Both the position numbers and the translations under genes were made by a program. The notes beneath the pieces were generated by a model that was given only the letters and a program-made list of their open reading frames with translations, searched no databases and was not told the DNA's origin. 64,000 nt of DNA from Bdellovibrionales bacterium (GTDB lineage: Bacteria; Bdellovibrionota; Bdellovibrionia; Bdellovibrionales; UBA1609), in assembly GCA_027459485.1 (NCBI GenBank), contig DAIDIG010000006.1:1-64000 (forward strand), read 5' to 3'. This document shows, piece after piece, positions 44,216-53,398 of the stretch; within the stretch, counting starts at the first letter, position 1; the number at the start of each line of letters is the position of its first letter.

Positions 44216-44680
44216 CTATTGAGTAGCTGGTTCCTTCAAGGATTGCATAACGAGATGGATCAGTCCGCGGTTTAGGCGTAATATTTTTTGGTTGTCTTCA
44301 GTATCGTTGGCCAAGCATGGCGTGAACTTTCGATCGCTCGCGTAATCACAAGTATAGGAGAGGCGAACCTTCACAGATCCACCCTCTTGTCTGATTTGCA
44401 CGGTCTGCTGAGCCGCGATTCTTTCGCCATTGTGAGTAAATGAAAATTGGCGTGGCTCTGTTACGAGCAATCCAATGCCTTGATCTTCGAGCGCTATTTT
44501 ATATTTATATTTGCCTAATTTCGTGCGCAAATCGCTGAATATTTGAGACGTACTTCGATCCGTCGAGAGTAGCACTTGGGTCGGTTTCAGATAGTCCGAG
44601 TTTGCAGCGCAGCCGGTTAGTCTGCAAAAAATTAACATTAGCAGTACGGGCAAAGCCAAAATTTTGATCTGATGGGGCAT
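44216..44680 (-). CDS. Putative lipoprotein of unknown function
   Basis: 154 residues; MPHQIKILALPVLLMLIFCR then lipobox LTGC (lipidated Cys about residue 24). The mature part has a mixed alpha/beta pattern (TSQIFSDLRTKLGKYKYKIA, GIGLLVTEPRQFSFTHNGER, VKVRLSYTCDYASDRKF) reminiscent of small outer-membrane-associated lipoproteins with a BamC/NlpB-like fold, but this is only a resemblance. Two extra Cys may form a disulfide. No neighbours in operon; the gap to 44856 contains nothing evident. Confidence 0.65.
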   Translation of the reverse strand: MPHQIKILALPVLLMLIFCRLTGCAANSDYLKPTQVLLSTDRSTSQIFSDLRTKLGKYKYKIALEDQGIGLLVTEPRQFSFTHNGERIAAQQTVQIRQEGGSVKVRLSYTCDYASDRKFTPCLANDTEDNQKILRLNRGLIHLVMQSLKEPATQ

Positions 44681-44856
44681 GCGCCTTTATCGGTCCTAAG
44701 GCGTCAGAATTTGAGACAATTTCTAAACCCAATTGTCTTGTCGTCTAGATTTGAGATGCAAAACAAATCAAGTTGAAACACTTTGGCGGCGAAACGCGAC
44801 AAACGGCCGTATAGTCATTACGATGATAATACTGTACGCGTAAACAAAGGGGTACG

Positions 44857-46566
44857 TTGTTGAGCCGATGCGCCAAATTTTATGCTATTTTTAACTTAAT
44901 GCTACTGGCAGCAGGCATGGTTACATGGATCATCTCGCCACCCCAAACCTGGCATTCTTCTACAGTTATTTTATGCGGTATTTTTATGGTCTCTGCCGGA
45001 ATAAATACTTTTGCACTTATTCGGTTTGGAATTGATTCGCTTCAGCTCGCGTGCAAGGCGCATGGATTTGTTGTCGATCGCATAGTCAATCTACGTAGAC
45101 CATTGCAGGGCCTTGTCGGTATACAGGACTTGTTTTCAAGCGATAAATCTCCAGTTGAACCTAAAGAATACCTTGAGATCGCGGATTTCTGTGCGCGCCA
45201 CCTCATTAGACAGCTCGACCGGATGCAATTTTTTTCCGAGTTAGCGCAAGGCCTAATTGGGTCGCGTCCAAGACGGTCAAATCTGCGCGAAATCGTGCGC
45301 AATGCCATAGATGTCGCGCGCGAACAGGCAAATAATCGCGATGTTACGATTACTGAAGAATGGGAATTTTCAGTACCGGATGAAGTTTCGGTGGATGATC
45401 GACTTCTGACGAAGGCATTGACTGAGCTCCTAGACAATGCAGCTCAATACGGGGGAGGTTACCCGGTTGTTCTTCGAATCTCACACCAACCCGGCCAGCT
45501 CACATTTTCAGTCTCCGATCATGGCCCCGGTCTTTCGCGAGAGCAAGACGCAGCTTTAGCGGAGGTTTCAGGCGACCGATCGACCGCATGGGATAAAGTC
45601 CGATCAGGCCTGGGTCTTTTTATAATTCGACAAATAAGTAACGCTCTTAATGCCAGTATCGACATTAAATCGCAAAAAGGTGCAGGTGCAGCCGTCACAC
45701 TCAAATTCCCTTTAAAAACGACGGATCAGCACATCGTATCGTACGAACCGCGACGAGTTTCGAAATCGCATCGGCGGCCACTCCATGCGCTCATTGCAGA
45801 TGACGATGAGATCACTTCAAAAGTGACGCGCGCAATTCTTCAGTCGCTTGATATCACGACAACTGTCGCCAAAGACGGGAAAGAAGCTGTCGCAGCGGCG
45901 CAAAAACATTCTTTTGATATTATTTTCATGGATATTGAAATGCCTGTTTTGGATGGGTGGCAAGCGTCGAGTATTATTCTCAATGATCTCTCGTTGCACA
46001 AACGTCCGCACGTCGTGGCGTTTACGTCGAATTGCCGTCAAGAAGACCGGGACAAAGCACGAAGCCTTGGCCTTTTTGATCTTGTCGCGAAACCTGCCCA
46101 CCTCGAGGAAATTAGAGAGATCGTTCAAAAAGTTCAAGAAACCCGCGAGTCAACTGACAAAATCGGCGACAGCATCAGTGAAAATTTAAAATGTATTGTC
46201 AGTAAAGATTCGGACCCAAACTCACTCGTGAATATAGCTGAGCTAAAAAATCGCTTTGGCGGGAATCAAGCGATGTGCCAGAGTGTTCTTGCAAATGCAG
46301 CCCAAATAATTTCGGTTGAAATCGACCGGATGGCCGATGCTTTGTCTTGCCGCGATGAAGCGAAACTTTCGTCAGCCGTCCACAAAATGCAAGGCGAGTT
46401 CGCGGTCATATTGTGCTCCTGCGGGGTGAGCCTCTGTCAAAAATTCGCCGCCTCGGCCCACATTCAAGATTGGGATATGCTTGAGCGCGATTTTATCGCG
46501 TTAGCTGAAATGGTCGAACAATTACATAGTGAACTCGATACGTCTTCGACCGCGCTCGCCGCCTAA
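44857..46566 (+). CDS. Hybrid sensor kinase with receiver and HPt domains; H-box His absent
   Basis: 569 residues, TTG start with AAAGGGG upstream. Two membrane helices (about 8-27 and 34-55) with almost no periplasmic loop. The dimerisation helix reads FVVDRIVNLRRPLQGLVG where kinases have SHEIRTPLNGIIG, so the phospho-acceptor position is Val77. The HATPase domain is intact: N-box ELLDNAAQYGG, DHGPGL, GLGLFIIRQ. Receiver: IADDDE, D359 in IIFMDIEMPVLDGW, K412. A C-terminal HPt has H509 in AVHKMQGEF. It may act as a phosphatase/relay protein or phosphorylate elsewhere. Its stop overlaps the convergent SDR gene. Confidence 0.82.
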   Translation: MLSRCAKFYAIFNLMLLAAGMVTWIISPPQTWHSSTVILCGIFMVSAGINTFALIRFGIDSLQLACKAHGFVVDRIVNLRRPLQGLVGIQDLFSSDKSPVEPKEYLEIADFCARHLIRQLDRMQFFSELAQGLIGSRPRRSNLREIVRNAIDVAREQANNRDVTITEEWEFSVPDEVSVDDRLLTKALTELLDNAAQYGGGYPVVLRISHQPGQLTFSVSDHGPGLSREQDAALAEVSGDRSTAWDKVRSGLGLFIIRQISNALNASIDIKSQKGAGAAVTLKFPLKTTDQHIVSYEPRRVSKSHRRPLHALIADDDEITSKVTRAILQSLDITTTVAKDGKEAVAAAQKHSFDIIFMDIEMPVLDGWQASSIILNDLSLHKRPHVVAFTSNCRQEDRDKARSLGLFDLVAKPAHLEEIREIVQKVQETRESTDKIGDSISENLKCIVSKDSDPNSLVNIAELKNRFGGNQAMCQSVLANAAQIISVEIDRMADALSCRDEAKLSSAVHKMQGEFAVILCSCGVSLCQKFAASAHIQDWDMLERDFIALAEMVEQLHSELDTSSTALAA

Positions 46567-47300
46567 ATGCCGTGAAGTCGACCGCCGTCGACCGCGATAT
46601 TTTGCCCTGTTATATATGCAGCCTTTTCGGATGCGAGAAACGCCGCGAGCTGGCCGATTTCTTGCGGCTCGCCGAGGCGCCCGGCCGGTACCATTTCGCG
46701 AATTTTTTCAGCCGGCCATTTGTTTTCTTGAATCCGCCGCGTGTTGATGTAGCCAGGTCGTATCGTATTTATGGTTATCCCGAACGGCGCCACTTCGTTG
46801 CTGATCGATTTACAAAGCCCTGTTAGCCCGGCGCGCAGGCCATTTGAGGTCGTAAGGCCCGCGATCGGCTCTTGCGCAGCGAGCGAGGTCACCATTATGA
46901 CACGCCCGTACTTTTGTTCTTTCATCGCCGGAAGTGCTTCATGTAAGGCCTCAACGACGCTCATCCATAGGCTTTGAAAGTCGCGGTGCCATTGTTCGCT
47001 TCGAACATCTAGAAACACGCCGCGAGCCGGTCCGCCAGTATTGGTCACGAGAATGTCGATGCGGCCGAAATCGGAAATAAATTGTTTAACTGCGAGTGCG
47101 GCAGCTCCGGGATTTGTTAAATCAGCGGCATAGGCTTGTGCGGCGCCGATTTCAGTTTTGATGGGCTCTAGAGTATCGAGATTTCGTGCAAGAATGCCCA
47201 CCCGCGCACCCTCCCGTACCAGCACTTCGGCGATGCCGCGGCCAATTCCCATAGAAGAACCGAAAACGAGCGCACATTTGCCTTTTAGGTTGAGATCCAT
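46563..47300 (-). CDS. SDR-family protein, catalytic Tyr and Lys replaced
   Basis: 245 residues. NAD(P)-binding motif GSSMGIGRGIA and VTNTGG are present. The catalytic Ser139 (MVTSLAA) is kept, but the YxxxK pair reads S152-N-G-L-R156 (TTSNGLRAGLTG). This matches a known atypical 'BKR-like' SDR subgroup that lacks the tetrad. It is the last gene of the minus-strand kynurenine arm, 9 nt after the ACMSD gene, so it probably serves that pathway; no pathway step obviously needs it. Confidence 0.75.
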   Translation of the reverse strand: MDLNLKGKCALVFGSSMGIGRGIAEVLVREGARVGILARNLDTLEPIKTEIGAAQAYAADLTNPGAAALAVKQFISDFGRIDILVTNTGGPARGVFLDVRSEQWHRDFQSLWMSVVEALHEALPAMKEQKYGRVIMVTSLAAQEPIAGLTTSNGLRAGLTGLCKSISNEVAPFGITINTIRPGYINTRRIQENKWPAEKIREMVPAGRLGEPQEIGQLAAFLASEKAAYITGQNIAVDGGRLHGI

Positions 47301-47309
47301 GCCGTTCTC

Positions 47310-48326
47310 CTATTTAAAGCGACCTTCTTCGAGTCCAAGCCATTCGAGGGCCGACAGACCGAGTAATTGCCGTTCTACAGATTCTGAAAATTGCGCCGAT
47401 CGAATCAATTCGCCGGGTTTCGATTCGCCGAGCGGAAAAGGATAGTCGCTGCCAAGGCACACTCGATTCGCCCCGAAAAGATCGACAACGTATCTTAAGG
47501 CTGCTGTGTCATGCACGAGACTATCGACATAAAAATGTCCGATGAATTGATCGGGGTTTTCTGCACAATCCACAGCGCATAGATCGGGGCGAGAGCTAAA
47601 TCCGTGCGAAATCCGCCCATGTGTTATGGGAAACGCGCCGCCGCCGTGCGCGAACGCAAACCGAAGTTTCGGAAAGCGGCTCATAACGCCACCGAATATG
47701 AGACTACAAATCGCGCGAGCCACTTCGGCGGGCATGCCAACGAGCCATGGCAGCCAATATTTTTCCATCGATTTTTTGCCCATCATATCCCATGGGTGAA
47801 CAAAAATAGGGGCATTGAGACCTTCGCACGCTTCGTAGAATGGGAATAACTGAGGGTCCGACAAATTTAATTGATTAATGTTCGAGCCTATTTCGAACCC
47901 GGCGAGCCCCAACTTTTCTTTCGCGCGTATTAATTCTTTTACGGCGAGTGCCGGATCTTGTAAGGGGACCGTGCCGAGGCCAACGAGTCGATTCGGGTGT
48001 GCGCTGACGACCGAGGCCAAATGATCGTTTAAGAACTGCGAAACGTAAAGGCCGTCGTGGGGCTTTGCCCAATATGAAAACATGACGGGTACAGTCGAGA
48101 GAACTTGCACGGTTACATTGCTCGCGTCGCACTCCTTTAGGCGTTCGCTTGCATCAAAGGCATTCGGCTCCACTCGGCGAAAAAACTGGCCCTCGTCGTT
48201 GTACATATCGACGTGCCGGCATCCTGGGCTGTGGCGAAATTCCATAAATCCGCCGTAGCCGAATCGATCGCGAAATCTCGGGATTTCAGGCGGCAAAATG
48301 TGGGTGTGGATGTCGATTGTAAGCAT
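47310..48326 (-). CDS. 2-amino-3-carboxymuconate-6-semialdehyde decarboxylase (ACMSD)
   Basis: 338 residues from ATG 48326; the track start adds 10 residues that overlap the upstream gene. Amidohydrolase-2 fold with the metal-binding MLTIDIHTHILP, His in PIFVHPWDMMG, FAHGGGAFP, and Asp in LGSDYPFPLGE. These blocks are those of ACMSD rather than other decarboxylases (WDMMG and GGAFP are typical). It removes CO2 from ACMS, diverting it from quinolinate/NAD synthesis toward 2-aminomuconate semialdehyde. The gene lies 2 nt after the dioxygenase that makes its substrate. Confidence 0.9.
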   Translation of the reverse strand: MLTIDIHTHILPPEIPRFRDRFGYGGFMEFRHSPGCRHVDMYNDEGQFFRRVEPNAFDASERLKECDASNVTVQVLSTVPVMFSYWAKPHDGLYVSQFLNDHLASVVSAHPNRLVGLGTVPLQDPALAVKELIRAKEKLGLAGFEIGSNINQLNLSDPQLFPFYEACEGLNAPIFVHPWDMMGKKSMEKYWLPWLVGMPAEVARAICSLIFGGVMSRFPKLRFAFAHGGGAFPITHGRISHGFSSRPDLCAVDCAENPDQFIGHFYVDSLVHDTAALRYVVDLFGANRVCLGSDYPFPLGESKPGELIRSAQFSESVERQLLGLSALEWLGLEEGRFK

Positions 48327-48328
48327 AA

Positions 48329-48835
48329 CTAGCTTTTGCCGTTGAACTCGCCGCACTCAGGGCAGGTCGTGTGACGGCTACTGTAATACCTCTCAAACAC
48401 GGCGGGGAATTGCGTCTCAATGTCCGTTAATTCGAAATATTCTTCATAGAGTTTATGATGGCAATGCTTGCAAAACCAGAGTAGCCCATCGCGCTCACCT
48501 GCACGACGCTCGCGCTCGACGACAAGGCCAACGCTACCAGCCGGGCGCTGCGGTGAATGGGGCGTTTTCGGCGGCAATAAAAAAATGTCACCGGGGCGGA
48601 TTTCGATATCATGAAATTGACCGTCAGAAACCACTTTCAAAATAATTGTCCCTTCAATCTGAAAAAATAATTCTTCGCCTTCGTTGTAGTGGTAGTCGGT
48701 TCGTGAATTGGGGCCGCCGACAGCCATGACGATGAATTCGTGATCCTTCCAGATGCATTTGTTGCCGACCGGAGGTTTGAGCTCTTCGCGGTTTTCATTG
48801 ATCCATCTTTGTAACGGAACAGCTGACAATTTCAC
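48329..48835 (-). CDS. 3-hydroxyanthranilate 3,4-dioxygenase
   Basis: 168 residues from GTG 48835, which overlaps the RidA stop (GTGA) and has GAGG seven nt upstream. Cupin with the Fe(II) ligands His and Glu in [17 protein letters not shown] and His in [15 protein letters not shown]-terminal rubredoxin-like Cys pair set (CKHC and CPEC) is the extra metal site of bacterial enzymes. It opens 3-hydroxyanthranilate to ACMS with O2. Confidence 0.92.
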   Translation of the reverse strand: MKLSAVPLQRWINENREELKPPVGNKCIWKDHEFIVMAVGGPNSRTDYHYNEGEELFFQIEGTIILKVVSDGQFHDIEIRPGDIFLLPPKTPHSPQRPAGSVGLVVERERRAGERDGLLWFCKHCHHKLYEEYFELTDIETQFPAVFERYYSSRHTTCPECGEFNGKS

Positions 48836-49242
48836 TCGTTGCCTCTCGCTTTGGCGGCGATACACTTCAGCTCGATGTCGATAGGTGTCGGTAATCTCGT
48901 GACTTCAACCGTCGTTCGGCACGGTTTGTTCGAGGCGAAATGCTCGGCGTAAATTTCGTTATACGTTTTAAAATCGCGCTGCATGTTAGTAAGAAATACC
49001 GTCACATCGACCAAGTCGTTCCAACTAAAGCCGGCATCTTCGAGAATCATTTTGACGTTGCGAAATACACTCTGACATTGGGCCGCTATCCCTTCGGGGA
49101 TGTCACTTGAACCGCGCACCCGCGGGCCCACTCCCGAAAGAAACAGGAAGTCGCCCACGCGTCGCGCGTGCGGGTACACGCCAACCGGCTCGGGCGCGCG
49201 TTTCGAGTTGACGCTGGTATCGTCTCGCGAATTGCGGGTCAT
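48832..49242 (-). CDS. RidA-family 2-aminomuconate deaminase
   Basis: 136 residues from ATG 49242, which overlaps the dehydrogenase stop (ATGA); the track's longer start runs into that gene. [40 protein letters not shown] and [20 protein letters not shown] are RidA-family blocks; the Arg that binds carboxylates (CRTTVEV) is kept. In this cluster it most plausibly deaminates 2-aminomuconate to 4-oxalocrotonate; a general enamine-deaminase role cannot be excluded. Confidence 0.85.
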   Translation of the reverse strand: MTRNSRDDTSVNSKRAPEPVGVYPHARRVGDFLFLSGVGPRVRGSSDIPEGIAAQCQSVFRNVKMILEDAGFSWNDLVDVTVFLTNMQRDFKTYNEIYAEHFASNKPCRTTVEVTRLPTPIDIELKCIAAKARGNE

Positions 49243-50693
49243 CGATTGCCTCCGGCGGCCGGGCGGCTGATCGTTTTGATATCCGAAAAAAAGCGAAGCC
49301 CGTAATCGCCGCCTTCGCGGCCGACGCCCGATTCTTTGACTCCGCCGAATGGAGTACGCAGATCGCGAACCATCCAGCTGTTCACCCAAACCACGCCGGC
49401 TTGCAGCGCGTTTGCGACGCGGTCACAGCGCGAAACGTCCTGTGACCAAACGCTTGCCGAAAGGCCGTAACGGGTGGAGTTGGCGATTGCGACCGCTTCA
49501 CATTCGTTTTCAAACGGGATCAGTGTCGCAACCGGCCCGAAAATCTCATCCTGATTCACCGAACACTCCGGCGATAGCCCCTCGATCAAAGTCGGCCGAA
49601 TATAATAGCCGTTGGCAATTTCACCTGATAAACGAGCGCGCTCGCCGCCACAAAGAATCACGCCACCATCGTGTCGCGCGCGTTCAACGTAGCCCAAAAC
49701 CTTATTCATGTGTGCCTCAGACACAACTGAACCTTGTTCGGTGCTTTCATCCAGCGGATCGCCCAACCGCAACGAATTGGCGCGGTCGACCAAAGCGTCG
49801 CGAAATTTTTCGTAAAGCGATTTTTCAATGAGAATCCGCGAACCGCAGAGGCAAATCTGACCTTGGTTACTGAATGTCGAGCGCAACGTCGTTTTCAATG
49901 CCAGATCAAAATCGCAATCGGCAAAAATTATATTTGGGTTTTTACCACCCATCTCTAGGGAGTATTTTTTAAACTGAGGCGCGGCGAGCTTGGCAATGAC
50001 CCGGCCGGTAGCGGTACTACCAGTGAATGAAATCGCTTTAATGTCGGGGTGCTCAACGAGCGCTTGCCCCGCTTGCGCCCCGGCACCGTGAACGATGTTT
50101 AAAACTCCCGCCGGCAAACCGATTTTGTCGGCAATCTGCGCGAGCCGAAAGGCGGTGTAAGGCGTGATTTCGGATGGCTTGGCAACAACCGTATTCCCCA
50201 TAGCTAGGGCGGGGGCGATCTTCCATGTCAAGAGGTACAGTGGCAAATTCCATGGTGAAATGACACCGACGACCCCGAGCGGATCATACACGACCGTGTT
50301 GATCGAGTGCGTATCGTTAAAAAATTCGCCGTGAAATTGCGTGACGGCATCGGCAAAAAAACGAAAATTTTTTGCACTTCTCGGAATGTCGAGTTCGCGC
50401 GCCATTGCGATAGGTTTGCCGTTGTCGATCGCTTCAGCTCGGGCCAATTCATCAACGTGATTCATGATCTCGTCGCTCAAGCGGCGAAGATACTGGGCGC
50501 GATCCTCAGCTGCGAGACGCCCCCACGCCGATTGGGCCGATTGGGCCGCCTGGGTGGCACGGTTGATGTCATCTGCAGTTGAATCGGCAACGAGCGAGTA
50601 AACGGCTCCGCGCGACGGATTGTAATTATTTAAATAGCGGCCAGACGTAGGATCGGCGAATTCGCCGCCAATGTAGTTTTTTATTTTCTCCAT
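49239..50693 (-). CDS. 2-aminomuconic 6-semialdehyde dehydrogenase (aldehyde dehydrogenase family)
   Basis: 484 residues from ATG 50693; the track version adds 64 unsupported residues across the divergent gene. VISPWNLPLYLLTWKIAPAL, FTGSTATGRVIA, catalytic Glu in LEMGGKNPNIIF, catalytic Cys in FSNQGQICLCGSRILIE and EIFGPVATLIPFE are ALDH hallmarks. Context (HAAO, ACMSD, RidA) points to AMSDH. First gene of the minus arm; only 35 bp separate it from divergent kynU. Confidence 0.88.
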   Translation of the reverse strand: MEKIKNYIGGEFADPTSGRYLNNYNPSRGAVYSLVADSTADDINRATQAAQSAQSAWGRLAAEDRAQYLRRLSDEIMNHVDELARAEAIDNGKPIAMARELDIPRSAKNFRFFADAVTQFHGEFFNDTHSINTVVYDPLGVVGVISPWNLPLYLLTWKIAPALAMGNTVVAKPSEITPYTAFRLAQIADKIGLPAGVLNIVHGAGAQAGQALVEHPDIKAISFTGSTATGRVIAKLAAPQFKKYSLEMGGKNPNIIFADCDFDLALKTTLRSTFSNQGQICLCGSRILIEKSLYEKFRDALVDRANSLRLGDPLDESTEQGSVVSEAHMNKVLGYVERARHDGGVILCGGERARLSGEIANGYYIRPTLIEGLSPECSVNQDEIFGPVATLIPFENECEAVAIANSTRYGLSASVWSQDVSRCDRVANALQAGVVWVNSWMVRDLRTPFGGVKESGVGREGGDYGLRFFSDIKTISRPAAGGNR

Positions 50694-50728
50694 ATGGGTA
50701 GGCTGGTATGTAACACATTGAGGTGAAG

Positions 50729-52018
50729 ATGCCAGAATTTTCGCATGAACAGGACTCTTTAGAAGCGGCCCGCAGGCTCGATTTGGATGACCCTTTACGG
50801 TCTTACCGTGAAGAGTTTCATATACCGCTGATTGACGGACCAAACGGCGAAAAAAGACCACAGCTATACTTCGCTGGGCACTCACTGGGGCTTATGCCAA
50901 AACGAGCGCGAGAGTATGTCGATTTAGAACTTGAGGAGTGGTCCAAACTGGGGGTGGCGGGGCATTTTTCTGCGAAACACCCGTGGCTACCGTATCACGA
51001 AAATGTCACTGAAAACCTCGCGCACATCGTCGGCGCTCAACCGAATGAAGTTGTCGCCATGAACTCGCTTACGACGAATCTTCATCTCATGATGGTGAGT
51101 TTTTACCGCCCGTCATCCTCGCGTTTTAAAATTTTAATTGAGAACAATACATTTCCGTCCGATCGCTATGCCGTCGATTCGCAAGCGCGCTACCATGGGT
51201 TTGACCCGCTACGAGCAGTTGTCGAACTGAAGCCGCGAGTGGGTGAAAATTCAAACGGTATGACGGTCGATACCGAACAATTATTGAAACAGATACATGC
51301 GCTCGGCGATTCGCTGGCGCTTGTGATGCTCGGTCAATGTAACTATCTTTCGGGTCAAGCTTTTGAAATGGCCGAAATCGTAAAGGCCGCGAAAAAAATC
51401 GGTGCAAGTGTCGGCTTCAATCTTGCGCACGGTGCCGGTAATCTGTTGCTGGCCTTACACGACGCCGGAGCGGATTTCGCTGTTTGGTGCTCGTATAAAT
51501 ACCTCAACAGCGGACCCGGAGGCATTGCGGGGGCTTTCGTTCATGAACGGCATTTAAGAGATAAGTCGATCCCCCGTTTGTCGGGCTGGTGGGGGCATAA
51601 TAAAAAAACTCGTTTTGAAATGGGGCCAACGTTTGAGCCTATCCCGACCGTTGAAGCATGGCAGCTCAGTAATCCACCGATTTTGCAGCTTGCGGCCCTT
51701 CGTGCGTCGACCGAGATTTTCGCACGGGCGAAGATGCCGGCGCTTCGCCAAAAGAGCGAACGTTTGACAAATTATCTTGAATGGCTGCTCAAGCGCCGGC
51801 TGGGTGAAAAGATTCAAATCGTCACACCCGAAACTCGAGGGGCCATGCTCTGTGTGCGCATCCCCGGAGTCGGCAAAGAAATCGAATCGCGTGTCAGACA
51901 AAGAGGCGCCGTGATCGATTTTCGCGAACCCGACATTCTTCGAATGGCACCGGCGCCGCTCTACAATTCGTTCGAAGATGTTTTTCATCTCGTTCAAGCT
52001 CTACAGGATTCTCTATGA
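50729..52018 (+). CDS. kynU: Kynureninase
   Basis: 429 residues from ATG 50729 (GAGGTG upstream; GTG 50723 also possible). YFAGHSLGLMPKRAREYVDL, MNSLTTNLHLMMVSFYRP, GFNLAHGAGNLLLALHDAGA and the PLP Lys in FAVWCSYKYLNSGPGGIAG are diagnostic. It cleaves kynurenine or 3-hydroxykynurenine to (3-hydroxy)anthranilate and alanine. Overlaps kmo by 4 nt. Confidence 0.93.
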   Translation: MPEFSHEQDSLEAARRLDLDDPLRSYREEFHIPLIDGPNGEKRPQLYFAGHSLGLMPKRAREYVDLELEEWSKLGVAGHFSAKHPWLPYHENVTENLAHIVGAQPNEVVAMNSLTTNLHLMMVSFYRPSSSRFKILIENNTFPSDRYAVDSQARYHGFDPLRAVVELKPRVGENSNGMTVDTEQLLKQIHALGDSLALVMLGQCNYLSGQAFEMAEIVKAAKKIGASVGFNLAHGAGNLLLALHDAGADFAVWCSYKYLNSGPGGIAGAFVHERHLRDKSIPRLSGWWGHNKKTRFEMGPTFEPIPTVEAWQLSNPPILQLAALRASTEIFARAKMPALRQKSERLTNYLEWLLKRRLGEKIQIVTPETRGAMLCVRIPGVGKEIESRVRQRGAVIDFREPDILRMAPAPLYNSFEDVFHLVQALQDSL

Positions 52019-53397
52019 AAACCGTGATAGCGGGTGCGGGGCTCGTGGGTCCGCTTCTTGCCATCAACTTGAAACGGCATGGGCATGACGTCACATTGTT
52101 TGAGCGCCGAACGGATCCGCGTAAAAGCGTCGCACGGAATGCGTCTCTCGAGGCCCGTCGCTCCATTAATCTTGTCATTACCTCGCGCGGGATCAACGCA
52201 CTGAACGAACTCGATTTGTGGCGCAAAGTTCGCGACATCACGGTGCCGGTTTACGGTCGCATGATTCATTCTCTTCGCGGTGAAACTTTTTTTCAGCCGT
52301 ACGGTCGCGACGAGCACGAATGTAACTATTCGGTGTCGCGCTCTCATCTTAATCATTTTCTTGTGGAGCAAGCCGAGAACAGCGGCGTTCAGGTCGAATT
52401 TGATGCGCGCCTCGAAGCCGTCGATTTCGCGCAAAGTAAATGTCGATTTGGTTCTCGGGAAATAGGATACGACGTGTTGTTTGGCGCCGACGGTGCGGGA
52501 TCGATCGTTCGTCAGGCTCTCGAAAAGGCCGGCCATATAGACGTGCGAACGGATTGGTTAGATACCGATTATAAAGAACTCGTGATACCAAAGGAGCGGG
52601 GTGGCGAGCTTAGACAAAATGCCTTGCACATTTGGCCGCGTGGTAACCACATGATGATGGCACTACCGAACATCGAGGGTGATTTTACAGTTACGCTTTA
52701 TCTACCGCGAAGCGGTCACGAATATGCATTTGACCAAATGCGCTCCGAAGCAGATGTGTCGCGATTGTTTGAATCGCAATTCTCTGACGCTATTCATTTG
52801 ATACCCGATTATAAAAAAGATTTTTTCGCGAACCCGCAAGGGCAATTGGGAACAATTCGAGCCTCGACTTGGGTATATAAAGATTCGGTGTGCCTCATTG
52901 GTGACGCCGCCCACGCTATTGTCCCGTTTTTCGGTCAGGGTATGAATCTCGGTTTTGAAGACTGCGTTGAACTGATGAATGTTTTGGACGGCGAGCCATC
53001 GATTTCGGCTGCGCTGAAAAAATTCAATTACACCCAACGGCCGAACGCTGAGGCAATTGCCGATATGGCGCTCGAGAATTTTATCGAAATGCGCGATCGT
53101 GTCGGTCAGGCTGACTTTCAGCTAAAGAAGAAGATTGAAGCGCGAATCGAGAGAGAATGGCCGCAGCTTTATCGCTCACGTTACGGCATGATTACTTATA
53201 CTCTGACTCCCTATAAACTGGCGGAGGAGGCAGGGCGAATTCAAAATGAGATTCTAGATGAGTTGGCGCGAACTGCGACGGCGGACGGGGGATTCGATCG
53301 CGCGAAGGCGCACGACCTTTTAGAAAATAGGCTTAAACCATTCTGTCAAAAGAACCAGGTTTCAACAAAACGGTTTGAGCCCGAAAGCCTAAGCTGA
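52015..53397 (+). CDS. kmo: Kynurenine 3-monooxygenase
   Basis: 460 residues. FAD-binding Rossmann motif IAGAGLVGPLLAINLKRHGH, RSINLVITSRGINALNELDL, the KMO-specific PYGRDEHECNYSVSRSHLNH, GADGAGSIVR and the FAD ribityl block IGDAAHAIVPFFGQGMNLGF. The C-terminal helices (YTLTPYKLAEEAGRIQNEIL) lack a long membrane anchor, as in bacterial forms. It makes 3-hydroxykynurenine for KynU. ATGA overlap with kynU; it ends 1 bp before the convergent protease gene. Confidence 0.94.
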   Translation: MKTVIAGAGLVGPLLAINLKRHGHDVTLFERRTDPRKSVARNASLEARRSINLVITSRGINALNELDLWRKVRDITVPVYGRMIHSLRGETFFQPYGRDEHECNYSVSRSHLNHFLVEQAENSGVQVEFDARLEAVDFAQSKCRFGSREIGYDVLFGADGAGSIVRQALEKAGHIDVRTDWLDTDYKELVIPKERGGELRQNALHIWPRGNHMMMALPNIEGDFTVTLYLPRSGHEYAFDQMRSEADVSRLFESQFSDAIHLIPDYKKDFFANPQGQLGTIRASTWVYKDSVCLIGDAAHAIVPFFGQGMNLGFEDCVELMNVLDGEPSISAALKKFNYTQRPNAEAIADMALENFIEMRDRVGQADFQLKKKIEARIEREWPQLYRSRYGMITYTLTPYKLAEEAGRIQNEILDELARTATADGGFDRAKAHDLLENRLKPFCQKNQVSTKRFEPESLS

Positions 53398-53398
53398 A

